Positions 1-7,683 of a stretch of 64,000 nucleotides of DNA are shown piece after piece. The position numbers and the translations under genes are program-made. This stretch comes from Gammaproteobacteria bacterium. Lineage in GTDB: Bacteria > Pseudomonadota > Gammaproteobacteria > Pseudomonadales > Pseudohongiellaceae. The stretch spans positions 186,001 to 250,000 of the forward strand of contig JAQWZF010000026.1 in assembly GCA_029253585.1 (NCBI GenBank), read 5' to 3'. The notes beneath the pieces are model-generated. The model was not told the origin of the DNA. It saw only the letters and a list, made by a program, of their open reading frames with translations, and ran no database searches. How positions within the stretch are numbered: position 1 is the first letter of the stretch; each line of letters begins with the position of its first letter.

Positions 1-67
1 GACGGGCAGGGTGCCGTCGGATAGGTCGAGTGGTGCCTAGTTAGTTCAGTGGTGGTCAGCGGCTCTC

Positions 68-148
68 TAGTGGAGCTTGATGCACGCTATAAATACATCC
101 CTGTAGCTCGGGCTGGCGTCCTGCCTCGCACGGCATCAATCTCCACTA
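68..148. repeat. Imperfect inverted repeat, REP/MITE-like hairpin
   Basis: Arms 68-83 and 133-148 are reverse complements at 15 of 16 positions and enclose a 49-nt loop. Inside the loop a short palindrome (TACA at 94-97, TGTA at 102-105) gives a smaller hairpin. The organisation resembles dispersed palindromic intergenic elements of marine Gammaproteobacteria. Only one copy is seen in this window, so the dispersed-repeat reading is inference. Confidence 0.45.
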
Positions 149-320
149 AAAACCCACTGCCTTTGGAGTCAGGTGAGAAACTCAAAGTCAGAAACTCGCA
201 GCGGTTAAAATAGCGTCCGGGGGGGGAATTCTGCGTAATAATTTTCGAAGCGGGATCTTAGGTGGAACCCTGAAAATAGAACAGGTGCGTCTGTGTCGCT
301 GTGCCAATAAATTTTTGCGG

Positions 321-348
321 GAAAAACAAAACGGCCCCGCAGGGCCGT
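321..348 (-). terminator. Rho-independent terminator of the 371-1384 gene
   Basis: A 7-bp GC-rich stem (ACGGCCC at 331-337, GGGCCGT at 342-348) with a four-base loop is followed, reading the minus strand, by a T-rich tract (complement of 321-330). It starts about 20 bases past the stop codon at 371-373. Confidence 0.75.
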
Positions 349-370
349 CTGGTAATTCGAGTAGTCGTAT

Positions 371-1384
371 TTAGTTGGCGCCGGATTCCTCTGCCATTCT
401 CTCCGCCATGCGCTCGCCACGCAGAATATTCTGCATGCCATAGTTACCTTCGTGACAAGCATACTCATAGAGTTGCCCGGCAACTTTCGTCATCGGCACG
501 ATGGCGGTAATTTTATCGGTGAACGTCGACGGATCATCGAGAGTCCATTCGTAGTTCACTGTATAGGGGTCTACCCGAGAAAATTTCTCAACGAGTAGTT
601 TATCTTCGGAATCACCGAACACGCTGTAGCTCTGAGTGAGTCCATTGAAGTTTCTCGTTTCAACGACTAGTGTATCGCCGTTCCAATAACCTCTGGAATC
701 GCCGGTCCATAATCCTATCTTCTCATCCAGTGGCGGCCGTTCACCAATGAGCACGATACGCGCATCATGGATCATCTCGGTGATAATGACCGCTGTGTCT
801 TTACTCTGAAAGATCTGTACGTTGTTATTGTATAGGCTAGGGACGAAGGGAGGGCCTGAGTTAAAACCGACGATGCAGCGCTCGGACAGGCCTCTATCTT
901 CGGGTCCGTTCTTTGCGATACCCCCTACCGTGTACCGCACTGGTCGTTCGCCCGGAACGTCATCGCCCAGACCACCAAAAGCAATAGCGGCACCCTCGAC
1001 TCTTGCCGGAACACGACCGTCGGGAGGGTAGACGATGTGTGACGTACGAATCTGATCGGTAATTCCCGCGCTCTCTACCCAGAAGTCATTGTAGCCACCG
1101 GGACCACCTTCGGTCTGTGCCACGGCCTGATCAGAAGCGGCGTCTGACGCGGCCAGTCGGGCACGCATCTCGGCAATTTCTTCAGTGGTCATAAATTCTC
1201 TATCGCCGAAGCGCTCGGGTCGCTGCATAGGCACGTTGGATGAAAAATTCCATACGCCTTGCAGATCCGGTTGCCCCCACTCGGTTCTGGGTGACTCATA
1301 GTCCTCTGCAGCCCAGGCGCTGAGGCTAAAACCAGAGCCCAGGGCAAGAAAGCAAAGAAGGCCTAAATGTCGTTTATTGTTCAT
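371..1384 (-). CDS. Secreted protein of unknown function, WGQPDLQGVW family
   Basis: The 337-residue product starts at the ATG at 1384, where a GGGGA ribosome site precedes a clear Sec signal peptide (MNNKRHLGLL... to AWA-AED). An upstream in-frame start at 1462 would bury the signal peptide and is rejected. The mature N-terminus reads TEWGQPDLQGVWNF, and later a conserved block runs from RCIVGFNSGPPFVPSLYNN through VIITEMIHDARI. The gene at 24882-25889 encodes a paralogue with the same landmarks in the same order. Such proteins are common in marine Gammaproteobacteria and Acidobacteria as uncharacterised exported proteins. No catalytic motif is recognisable. It is probably monocistronic, with its own terminator. 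Confidence 0.8.
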   Translation of the reverse strand: MNNKRHLGLLCFLALGSGFSLSAWAAEDYESPRTEWGQPDLQGVWNFSSNVPMQRPERFGDREFMTTEEIAEMRARLAASDAASDQAVAQTEGGPGGYNDFWVESAGITDQIRTSHIVYPPDGRVPARVEGAAIAFGGLGDDVPGERPVRYTVGGIAKNGPEDRGLSERCIVGFNSGPPFVPSLYNNNVQIFQSKDTAVIITEMIHDARIVLIGERPPLDEKIGLWTGDSRGYWNGDTLVVETRNFNGLTQSYSVFGDSEDKLLVEKFSRVDPYTVNYEWTLDDPSTFTDKITAIVPMTKVAGQLYEYACHEGNYGMQNILRGERMAERMAEESGAN

Positions 1385-1530
1385 GGCTGTTCCCCTGAGA
1401 TTCAGTTGGAGGTCGCTGCTGTTGGATAAGCCTAGAATCGCTTGTTTGGCCGAGCTAATCAAGCGAGGGAGAGACCGCCTTCCTAGATAGGGTTCCAGAC
1501 CATAGATTTCTCGACCTGCTTCAGAGAACG

Positions 1531-1557
1531 GAAAAAAACGGCTCCCTTAAGGAGCCG
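1531..1557 (-). terminator. Rho-independent terminator downstream of DUF6356 gene
   Basis: CGGCTCC (1539-1545) pairs with GGAGCCG (1551-1557). On the minus strand the stem is followed by seven Ts (complement of 1532-1538). It lies about 30 bases past the stop of the 1590-1847 gene. Confidence 0.8.
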
Positions 1558-1589
1558 CGTGATAAGACTTCATCAATAGCTGTGGAGAA

Positions 1590-1847
1590 TCAATTCAATT
1601 CCGGTTGGGCGCCAGTGGGACGCTGTGCATCGCTGTCACGGGCGGAGAGCTTCGCGCGATTAACTACCATACGATCATACAGCCGATTTACGATTTGGCT
1701 ACCGGCGCTTTCGCACAGGAAGGGGCAGAAGGCATGAATCAGGCAGCAGAACGCGCCAACTGTCATCTCTAATGCAAAGCTCAGCGCATGTCGCATGTGC
1801 TGGCAATAGCTTTCATCTACGCTATTTAGGTGCGAATTCCATTTCAT
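1590..1847 (-). CDS. DUF6356 family protein
   Basis: This 85-residue protein is recognised as DUF6356 from its overall pattern: an N-terminal HLNSVDESYCQHMRHAL segment, a hydrophobic central helix (MTVGAFCCLIHAFCPFL), then a GSQIVNRLYDRMV helix. The length is usual for the family. The ATG at 1847 is chosen because GGGGGAACGG lies just upstream; an in-frame start at 1898 gives an atypical extension. The function is unknown; the family is small, probably membrane-associated and widespread in Proteobacteria. The gene is divergent from the Lrp-type regulator at 1993 across 145 bp, so the two may share a control region. Confidence 0.75.
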   Translation of the reverse strand: MKWNSHLNSVDESYCQHMRHALSFALEMTVGAFCCLIHAFCPFLCESAGSQIVNRLYDRMVVNRAKLSARDSDAQRPTGAQPELN

Positions 1848-1992
1848 CTGTCCGTTCCCCCTAACTGCGAATAGACTTACTGGAGTGAAGAATAGCAAAG
1901 TCCAAGGGAAATCCGTTTGCGTATTTGCTGTTATTGGGCTCTATTTTAGAATATATTGCTAATAAAGTTGATTAATATGGTTTTTTTATTCT

Positions 1993-2457
1993 ATGGATAA
2001 GATAGATCGCAATATACTTAGACTCTTACAGGAGGATTCGACGCTTTCTACGGCAGATATCGCCGAACGAGTGGGCCTTTCCACCACCCCCTGTTGGCGA
2101 AGAATCCAGCGCCTCGAAGAGTCCGGTGTAATCCGCAAGCGGGTAGCCTTGCTGGCGCGGGACAAGCTAAACCTGGGGGTCAGTGTCTTCGTCGCCGTCA
2201 AGACGAACCAGCACAACTGGGAGTGGCTTGCTAAATTTTCGGAGGCAGTAAATCAGTTTCCCGAGGTGGTCGAGTTCTATCGCATGGCCGGTGAGTCCGA
2301 CTATTTGCTGCGGGTGGTTGTCCCGGATATCCCTGCTTTCGATACTTTCTATAAGAAACTCGTGCAGACCACAGACCTATCCGATGTCTCATCCAGCTTC
2401 GCCATGGAGCAAATAAAATACACCACCGCCCTGCCTTTGGAATATGCAGCGGATTAG
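1993..2457 (+). CDS. Lrp/AsnC family transcriptional regulator
   Basis: The 154-residue product has the standard two-domain Lrp/AsnC layout. An N-terminal winged helix (residues 1-60) begins MDKIDRNILRLLQEDSTLS and has the recognition segment GLSTTPCWRRIQRLEE. A C-terminal RAM ligand-binding domain follows (about 65-145), with the FYRMAGESDYLLRVVV strand typical of amino-acid-sensing members. Such proteins bind DNA as dimers or octamers and respond to amino acids. The likely target is its own promoter and the divergent DUF6356 gene or the downstream hydrolase; this is inferred from position only. Confidence 0.9.
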   Translation: MDKIDRNILRLLQEDSTLSTADIAERVGLSTTPCWRRIQRLEESGVIRKRVALLARDKLNLGVSVFVAVKTNQHNWEWLAKFSEAVNQFPEVVEFYRMAGESDYLLRVVVPDIPAFDTFYKKLVQTTDLSDVSSSFAMEQIKYTTALPLEYAAD

Positions 2458-2603
2458 ATTCAAGACACCTCTACCCGGACTATTTGCATATCCACGAGAA
2501 CGGTTCAGGTAGGCAAGACTGTGTATCGAGAGTGTCGCTCTAACGTAGCCAATTCGGTCGTCGCTCGCCGCCAATTTTCAGCAAGGCTAGACACTAGCCA
2601 CAG

Positions 2604-2643
2604 ACCGCGCAAGAGGGTTAATATCTGCCTCCTGCGCGGTTTT
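2604..2643 (+). terminator. Possible terminator downstream of lrp-type gene
   Basis: ACCGCGC (2604-2610) pairs with GCGCGGT (2634-2640), extended by AAGAGG/CCTCC pairing toward the loop, and is followed by TTTCC. It is about 145 bases past the regulator's stop, so it may end that transcript or belong to the leader of the next gene. Confidence 0.5.
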
Positions 2644-2726
2644 CCATAGTATGACCCCTATCCAAGATAAGTCAGCAGCCGTCAGGACATGCCACAACAA
2701 CATTAAGAACACGCGGAGAGCGGAAC

Positions 2727-4040
2727 ATGAACAAGTCTACTTTGAACAGCTGGCAGAGATCGCTGCTGACAGTCGCAGTCAGCTTCTCGATTATCACGGG
2801 CGCACAGGCAAGCACATGGCCTCAGCAAGAATCCAGCGCAGCGGCGGCCGGGTTTACCGAAGAGGGTATTCAGGCACTCGATGCCGCTATGGAAAAGATC
2901 GTCGACGATCAAGATGTGGCGGGCATGGTCTGGCTGCTTGCTAAAGATGGCGAGGTAGCTACATTTGAGACGACTGGCCTGGCCAGAGTCGACGATCAGG
3001 CAGCCATGGAGATGGACTCGCTTTTTCGTATTTATTCCATGAGCAAGCCGGTGACGGGTGTCGCTTTAATGATGCTTCACGAACAGGGTCTATGGAATTT
3101 CGATGATCCGGTTAGTATGCACGTGCCAGAGTTGGCGAACCTGCGCATCATGAGCAGCTATGATGACGACGGTAATATGGAATTGATCTCTCCGATGCGG
3201 GAACCGAATATGCGCGAGCTGCTTAACCACTCGGCAGGGTTTGGCTATGGTCTGGGCGGCAATGATCCGGCAAATACGGCGTTTCGCGAGAAAGAAGTGC
3301 TCGCCTCTTCAGATCTTGATGAGCTCATTGAAAAGGTCGCCGACATTCCCTTGCTGTTCCAACCCGGTGAGCAGTGGTCGTACTCTATATCAGTCGATAT
3401 TCAAGGCTATATAGTGCAGAAACTTTCGGGAGTTAGCTTTGGCGAGTTTTTGCAGCAGAATATTTTTGGGCCTCTAGACATGAGCGACACAGGCTTCTAT
3501 GTGAAGGCCGAAGACGTAAGCCGCTTCGCCGAGGTGCACAACTGGGATAGCGAACGCAATCGCCTCGTGCAGAGGCCGCACCGAACGGACCGACCCAGCT
3601 ATCTAGATCCCGAACGTCTGGAGTCGGGCGGTGGCGGCTTAGTTTCATCCACACATGACTACGCGCGCTTCCTTCAGATGCTTGTAAACGAAGGGGAGCT
3701 CGATGGTCAGAAGATCCTATCACCTGAGTCGGTGAGAATAATGCGCACCAATAGCCTGCGTGATGAGCTCAATCTACGTGGTACCGCTAGAAGCGATGGA
3801 CAGGCAGGACAAGGCTTCGGTGTCGACTTCGCCGTTATCTACGATCCGGAGAAGGCAAACACGCCAGCAAGCCCCGGAACGTATTACTGGTCTGGCGCCG
3901 CCGGCACCTGGTTCTGGGTCGATCCGGTAGAGGACATGTTTCTAATTGGTATGATTCAAGCGCAAGGGGAAAGACGACCCGGTGCCGCCAATATGAGAAA
4001 CGTATCCAGAGACATCATCTACGACAGCCTTGTAGATTAA
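2727..4040 (+). CDS. Exported serine hydrolase, class C beta-lactamase family
   Basis: The 437-residue product has a Sec signal peptide (cleavage near AQA-S, residue 29) and a beta-lactamase/esterase fold. The nucleophile motif S104-M-S-K107 is in its usual place, about 70 residues into the mature protein. The second motif reads Y219-S-I rather than the canonical Y-x-N, as in several esterase-type members, so beta-lactam hydrolysis should not be assumed. The C-terminal part (GTYYWSGAAGTWFWVDP, then MIQAQ) matches the HxG-equivalent strand region of EstB-like hydrolases. It probably acts on esters or peptides in the periplasm. GGAGAGCGG precedes the ATG. Confidence 0.88.
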   Translation: MNKSTLNSWQRSLLTVAVSFSIITGAQASTWPQQESSAAAAGFTEEGIQALDAAMEKIVDDQDVAGMVWLLAKDGEVATFETTGLARVDDQAAMEMDSLFRIYSMSKPVTGVALMMLHEQGLWNFDDPVSMHVPELANLRIMSSYDDDGNMELISPMREPNMRELLNHSAGFGYGLGGNDPANTAFREKEVLASSDLDELIEKVADIPLLFQPGEQWSYSISVDIQGYIVQKLSGVSFGEFLQQNIFGPLDMSDTGFYVKAEDVSRFAEVHNWDSERNRLVQRPHRTDRPSYLDPERLESGGGGLVSSTHDYARFLQMLVNEGELDGQKILSPESVRIMRTNSLRDELNLRGTARSDGQAGQGFGVDFAVIYDPEKANTPASPGTYYWSGAAGTWFWVDPVEDMFLIGMIQAQGERRPGAANMRNVSRDIIYDSLVD

Positions 4041-4048
4041 AAATTAGT

Positions 4049-4084
4049 TCAGCAGAGCGAGGCCTTTGTGACTCGCTCTGCTGA
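4049..4084. terminator. Strong hairpin between convergent genes
   Basis: A perfect 13-bp stem (4049-4061 with 4072-4084) and a 10-base loop sit 9 bases after the hydrolase stop and 41 bases before the end of the convergent GST gene. The minus-strand side is followed by an AT-rich TTTTTAA tract, so it may terminate both transcripts. Confidence 0.65.
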
Positions 4085-4124
4085 CTTACTTCACGAATAC
4101 TTCCTAGCACCCTCTGCATAGCAC

Positions 4125-4778
4125 CTATTCGGGCATCGGCACTTCTAGTTTTTCCGGCACGCCATAGCCTCTCTGCACGGCGGGTCTGTTAGCAATATCT
4201 ATATACCAACGCCTTAGATCAGGAAACTCCGATAGGTTCATCTCCTGCCACTCGAAGCGAGATATCCAGGGCCATGTGGCGATATCTACGATCGAATATT
4301 CATCGCAAATATACTGCCTATCTTTAAGCCTGTTATCGAGAACCCTGTATAGGCGAGCATTTTCTTTGCTATAGCGCTCCTCCGAATAGGGAGACTTGCC
4401 CCGGTTGAATTTGACGAAATGATGAGTCTGACCAAGCATCGGACCGACCGAGCTCATCTGCAGCATCAGCCACTCCATCTGCTCCCAATATTTATCACCC
4501 ATGGGGCTAATCAGCTTCCCCGTTTTGTTCGCCAGATACAGTAAAATTGCACCTGACTCCATTAGATGAATACCGGCATCGTGGTCGACGATAGTCGGGA
4601 CCTTATTGTTTGGGCTAAGCTGCAAGAAATCTGGCTGCAGCTGATCGCCCTTAGTGATATCGATAGGAATGACGGAGTAAGGAAGCCCAAGCTCTTCTAA
4701 CATGATAGACACCTTGCGCCCGTTAGGTGTATTCCAGGTATATAGGTCAATTCCTTGTTGCCTCTTAGCTGTACTCAC
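4125..4778 (-). CDS. Glutathione S-transferase, Ure2p/YfcG-like
   Basis: The 217-residue protein has an N-terminal thioredoxin-like domain (LYTWNTPNGRKVSIMLEELG), in which the TPNGRK motif is characteristic of YfcG/Ure2-like (nu-class) enzymes. The cis-Pro strand is NKVPTIVD and the ESGAILLYLA motif binds the gamma-glutamyl group. An all-helical C-terminal domain includes YSIVDIATWPWI, the N-capping box. Members bind glutathione or glutathione disulfide and act in disulfide reduction or detoxification. The start is a GTG preceded by GAGGAT. It is convergent with the serine hydrolase. Confidence 0.88.
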   Translation of the reverse strand: MSTAKRQQGIDLYTWNTPNGRKVSIMLEELGLPYSVIPIDITKGDQLQPDFLQLSPNNKVPTIVDHDAGIHLMESGAILLYLANKTGKLISPMGDKYWEQMEWLMLQMSSVGPMLGQTHHFVKFNRGKSPYSEERYSKENARLYRVLDNRLKDRQYICDEYSIVDIATWPWISRFEWQEMNLSEFPDLRRWYIDIANRPAVQRGYGVPEKLEVPMPE

Positions 4779-5123
4779 ATCGTATCCTCGTAAAATAAAC
4801 CAGACTCACCGCAACCAGCCTACTAAAAATGGCACAGATAAGCCGGGCACAGAATATATCCATGCTGCATGTTAGCCAACCCTTTGCGAGTTTGCAGCCA
4901 TTTGTGCAGGATAGCTGGGCACTGCCGGAGCGACCGTATAGCTACATTGCCTTGGTCGATCTCGCAAAGAAACGCATGCCGGGCAGCGCCCAGATTTGTC
5001 GACGTTCATGCGCGGCCCGATGACTGATTCATAGGAGACGATTTTTCTAGACTACGATAAGAAGAAGCGGTGACGACTACTCATCAACGCTTCTTCAGGG
5101 CAGTGTGTTCACGCAGACCAGAT
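4779..5123. other. Intergenic stretch without a supported gene
   Basis: A 64-codon plus-strand frame (4829-5023) has no ribosome site and no recognisable family. Shifting frame near 4996 would extend it, which hints at a decayed gene end, but I cannot name the parent. A hairpin (5061-5096) near the right end may terminate the minus-strand genes that follow. Confidence 0.35.
5061..5096 (-). terminator. Possible terminator of the bacteriocin-like locus
   Basis: GAAGAAGCG (5061-5069) pairs perfectly with CGCTTCTTC (5088-5096). It lies 28 bases past the stop of the 5124-5333 gene on the minus strand. There is no immediate U-run, so the assignment is tentative. Confidence 0.35.
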
Positions 5124-5333
5124 TTAGAGAATCGCTGCCAGCATGACGGCGTGATAGGCAGGAAACCCCCACACAAATTTCTGGTAACGGGAATTATCAG
5201 CAAGCTCTCCAAACTCGTTCCAGCTCTTTGCCATCAGCATCTTGGGATTTCTGTGTAGATAGTAGAAGGCGGAGGCCGATGATATGCCGACCATTGCACC
5301 CACATAGCTCTGATCAATAGATATATGCAGCAT
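5124..5333 (-). CDS. Small membrane protein, candidate bacteriocin immunity protein
   Basis: The 69-residue frame begins at the ATG at 5333. It has two hydrophobic stretches, about residues 9-26 (SYVGAMVGISSASAFYYL) and 52-69 (FVWGFPAYHAVMLAAIL), joined by a polar loop (KSWNEFGELADNSRYQK), which suggests two membrane segments. The gene lies 85 bases downstream of the bacteriocin-like precursor on the same strand. Small two-helix proteins in this position are often immunity factors for class II bacteriocins, so that role is inferred from context. The open frame extends upstream to 5492 and overlaps the precursor, but the extra part is low-complexity and looks non-coding. Upstream signals are weak (GGGGGA about 14 bases before the ATG). 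Confidence 0.5.
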   Translation of the reverse strand: MLHISIDQSYVGAMVGISSASAFYYLHRNPKMLMAKSWNEFGELADNSRYQKFVWGFPAYHAVMLAAIL

Positions 5334-5418
5334 TCTCTCTAGTCCCCCTACTCTACTAACACCTTCTCCACTCTCTTCGCACTCTCCGCACTCTCCAACT
5401 TTCTTACTAGCGGAAGAG

Positions 5419-5637
5419 TTAGGATAGATAGTCATAGAGTGCAGAGCCTGCCATATAACCCGCGCCGAAAGAGGCGCCGACCAGTGCGCCACCCAGACCG
5501 CCTCGGGTCGCTCCGCTCATCGTGTTCGTCACTAGTGCGCCTGCAATCGAACCGATTGCTCCGCCGTCGGCAGCGAATTCGCCTAGTGAGCTTCCACCAC
5601 TAACCTGCTCTATTTCATTGATAGTGAGTTCTCTCAT
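5419..5637 (-). CDS. Double-glycine leader peptide, class II bacteriocin/microcin-like precursor
   Basis: The 72-residue peptide starts at the ATG at 5637, seven bases after a perfect GGAGGT ribosome site; an upstream frame to 5721 is not needed. Residues 1-15 (MRELTINEIEQVSGG) are a textbook double-glycine leader, cut by C39-peptidase ABC exporters. The predicted 57-residue mature peptide has no cysteine and contains 14 glycines. Seven G-x3-G pairs (for example mature positions 10/14/18, 27/31/35/39/43 and 45/49) suggest helix-helix packing in a membrane, as in two-peptide bacteriocins and class II microcins. No dedicated exporter gene is present in the window, so processing would need one elsewhere. 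Antibacterial activity is inferred; a signalling peptide is an alternative. Confidence 0.75.
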   Translation of the reverse strand: MRELTINEIEQVSGGSSLGEFAADGGAIGSIAGALVTNTMSGATRGGLGGALVGASFGAGYMAGSALYDYLS

Positions 5638-5804
5638 TTGTGACCTCCAAACTAAGTAAGAATAGTATTCCCAAAAACTCAGGAACAATCTAAGACTAGC
5701 CTGGTTTTCGTGAAGAGCCAAAAATTGAGAAATTAAATCAGCGCTACTGTATCCATACCTATCGAGCAGGAATAGTTTACAACGGGTTTACAGGCCAAGT
5801 GAGG

Positions 5805-5837
5805 AAGCCAGGGCGCCCTATGCCGACGCCCTGGCTT
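5805..5837. terminator. Perfect 11-bp hairpin past thrC-like gene
   Basis: AAGCCAGGGCG (5805-5815) pairs with CGCCCTGGCTT (5827-5837). It lies just past the stop of the minus-strand threonine synthase gene (5852) and upstream of the bacteriocin-like gene. The T-rich side (GGTTTTC) is on the plus strand, so efficiency in the minus direction is uncertain. Confidence 0.55.
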
Positions 5838-5851
5838 GGTTTTCGAGGTGA

Positions 5852-7081
5852 CTAACAGTCGCGGATGAAGTCGTAGTCGATAAGCTGGCTAAGGTCGATC
5901 GTATGATGGGTTGAGGGCATGGGATACTTCAGCCCGGTAGCACAGTTAAACAGCATGACCTGCTCTTCTGTCTTGATTCGACCATTGACGAGCTCCTGCT
6001 TTAGGGCGGCCAGAGTTGCAGCACCCTCTGGACAGAGCAGGATGCCTTCTTTCTGAGCGCACTCTCGATGCGCCTCGTTGATTGACTCATCGCTCACTGC
6101 AACGGCGAAGCCATTGCTTGCACGAACAGCATCCAGGATAAGAAAGTCCCCCACCGCGGCAGGCACGCGTATGCCCGATGCAATTGTATGGGCATCTAGC
6201 CAGGGCTCTGCATGACGAGTCCCCTCGTCGAAGGCTTTAACAATGGGCGCACAACCTTCGGCCTGCACCGCCACCATGCGTGGCCGCTTGGAGCCAATCC
6301 AACCAATCGCCTCCAGTTCGTCGAAGGCTTTCCACATGCCGATTAAGCCGGTGCCACCACCGGTGGGATAGAGAATTACATCGGGCAATTGCCAATCCAG
6401 CTGCTCCGCAAGTTCGAGTCCCATTGTCTTCTTACCCTCGATTCGATAGGGCTCTTTTAGGGTAGATGCGTCGAACCAATTCATCTTCTCTTTGCCTTCA
6501 CCGACGATACGACCACAGTCGTTAATATAGCCGTTAGCTAGAAATGTCTTGCCGCCCTGAAAGGCGATCTCGGCGATATTCACCTTGGGAGTGTCTTCCG
6601 GGCAGAATATATATGTCTCTATATCCGCGGCCGAACAATAGGCCGCAAGCGCAGCACCGGCATTGCCGTTGGTTGGCATAGCCATGCGCGTCACACCCAG
6701 CTCTTTAGCCATGGCAACGGCAAGGGCCAAGCCTCTGGCCTTGAACGAACCCGTTGGCAGACGACCTTCGTCTTTGATTAGAATCTCACCGCAGCCATAC
6801 TCGTTCTGCAACTTCTCGGCGGGCAAGATTGGCGTCATCAGCTCACCGAGACGCACAATATTTTCTGACTTTCTAACCGGCAGGAATTCGCGGTAGCGCC
6901 AAAATTCCGGAAGCCGTCCTTCTAAGTCTTCTTTTTCAATAGCCTTACCAAGAGCTTCCAGATCGTAGCGCACCAGCAGCGGCTTGCCTGCCTCCGACAA
7001 ACCATGAAGTTGATCGGCTGGATAGGTCTTGCCTGTGTAACTGCATTCTAGATGCGTTACAAATGTATCTATTTCTATCAT
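5852..7081 (-). CDS. thrC: Threonine synthase (PLP fold type II)
   Basis: The 409-residue protein fits the ThrC2-type threonine synthases, which convert O-phosphohomoserine to threonine. The PLP lysine lies in G111-S-F-K114-A-R-G. The substrate loop is PTNGNAGAALAAYC, and the phosphate-binding loop is YPTGGGTGLIGMW. The C-terminal LCPEGAATLAAL and FNCATGLKYP blocks are also typical. The N-terminal LECSYTGKTYPADQ segment resembles the short lid of this subgroup, although it has a single Cys where some members have a zinc-ribbon. No other threonine pathway gene is adjacent, so the substrate assignment rests on family resemblance. A related PLP lyase such as cysteate synthase is a less likely alternative. 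Confidence 0.88.
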   Translation of the reverse strand: MIEIDTFVTHLECSYTGKTYPADQLHGLSEAGKPLLVRYDLEALGKAIEKEDLEGRLPEFWRYREFLPVRKSENIVRLGELMTPILPAEKLQNEYGCGEILIKDEGRLPTGSFKARGLALAVAMAKELGVTRMAMPTNGNAGAALAAYCSAADIETYIFCPEDTPKVNIAEIAFQGGKTFLANGYINDCGRIVGEGKEKMNWFDASTLKEPYRIEGKKTMGLELAEQLDWQLPDVILYPTGGGTGLIGMWKAFDELEAIGWIGSKRPRMVAVQAEGCAPIVKAFDEGTRHAEPWLDAHTIASGIRVPAAVGDFLILDAVRASNGFAVAVSDESINEAHRECAQKEGILLCPEGAATLAALKQELVNGRIKTEEQVMLFNCATGLKYPMPSTHHTIDLSQLIDYDFIRDC

Positions 7082-7116
7082 TCAGTTTTCTCGCAATAGC
7101 ATTTTCTTAAAATTTT

Positions 7117-7683
7117 TCAACGCAGTCGAAACATCCTATCGACCAGGCCATCGTTCCCGAAGGCATGAAAGAGCGCTGCGCAGATATGAAGCAGAATAAC
7201 ACCCAGCAATGCCCAGCAGCTGAACATATGAATATCGGAGAACAGTATGTTTAGTTCGTCATTCTCAGCCGACCAAGACGGGAAGTCCACTAGCCACCAG
7301 AAGCGGGTAGCCCAACCACTATAGGAAGATGACATATAGCCGCTTAGGCAGCATAGCGCCAACAGGAAATAGATAAGAATGTGGTCCAACAGCGCGAGTC
7401 GCTCTAGGAAGGTCTTACCGATTTTCGGCTTGGCCATCGAAGTGATCGCTCGGGTGACGGCCATAACCATGACTGCGAAAAACAGGGTGATGCCAATATT
7501 CTTATGGAGTTGAAAAGGCAGTTCTCGATAGATGAATTCGCTCGACGGAAGAGGCAACGACAACATCCACCAGCTGGAAATAAACAGGAAGAATACCGAA
7601 GCCGCCACCAGCCAGTGCAGAAGCAAAATCGTTCTCGGCTGCCGCAGGTCTGTATTTTTCTCTCGAGAACGTTGTTCGCTCAT
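7117..7683 (-). CDS. Cytochrome b561 family protein
   Basis: The 188-residue integral membrane protein has four predicted helices and the histidines expected for two b hemes: LLLHWLVAASVFF in helix 1, PFQLHKNIGITLFF in helix 2, and SDIHMFSCWALL plus LLHICAALFHAFG in the C-terminal helices. CybB-like proteins pass electrons between quinones and periplasmic acceptors. The length matches the E. coli CybB class (about 176 residues). The start overlaps the stop of the upstream membrane gene by four bases (ATGA), so the two are translationally coupled and probably act together. Confidence 0.9.
   Translation of the reverse strand: MSEQRSREKNTDLRQPRTILLLHWLVAASVFFLFISSWWMLSLPLPSSEFIYRELPFQLHKNIGITLFFAVMVMAVTRAITSMAKPKIGKTFLERLALLDHILIYFLLALCCLSGYMSSSYSGWATRFWWLVDFPSWSAENDELNILFSDIHMFSCWALLGVILLHICAALFHAFGNDGLVDRMFRLR

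Larger units (their letters stand above)
1..370. other. Left-edge non-coding stretch
   Basis: No open frame with a credible start or recognisable product lies here. Visible structure is limited to a long imperfect inverted repeat (68-148) and a minus-strand terminator at its right end (321-348) that serves the gene stopping at 371. Positions 1-60 and 149-320 show nothing I can name. Confidence 0.5.

Noticed and set aside
4829-5023. 64-codon plus-strand frame
   Set aside because: It lacks a ribosome site and a known family. A frame change near 4996 would extend it, so it could be a decayed gene, but the parent cannot be named.
5334-5492. N-terminal extension of the immunity-like gene
   Set aside because: It would overlap the precursor gene, is encoded by a low-complexity tract and adds no domain. 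The ATG at 5333 is preferred.
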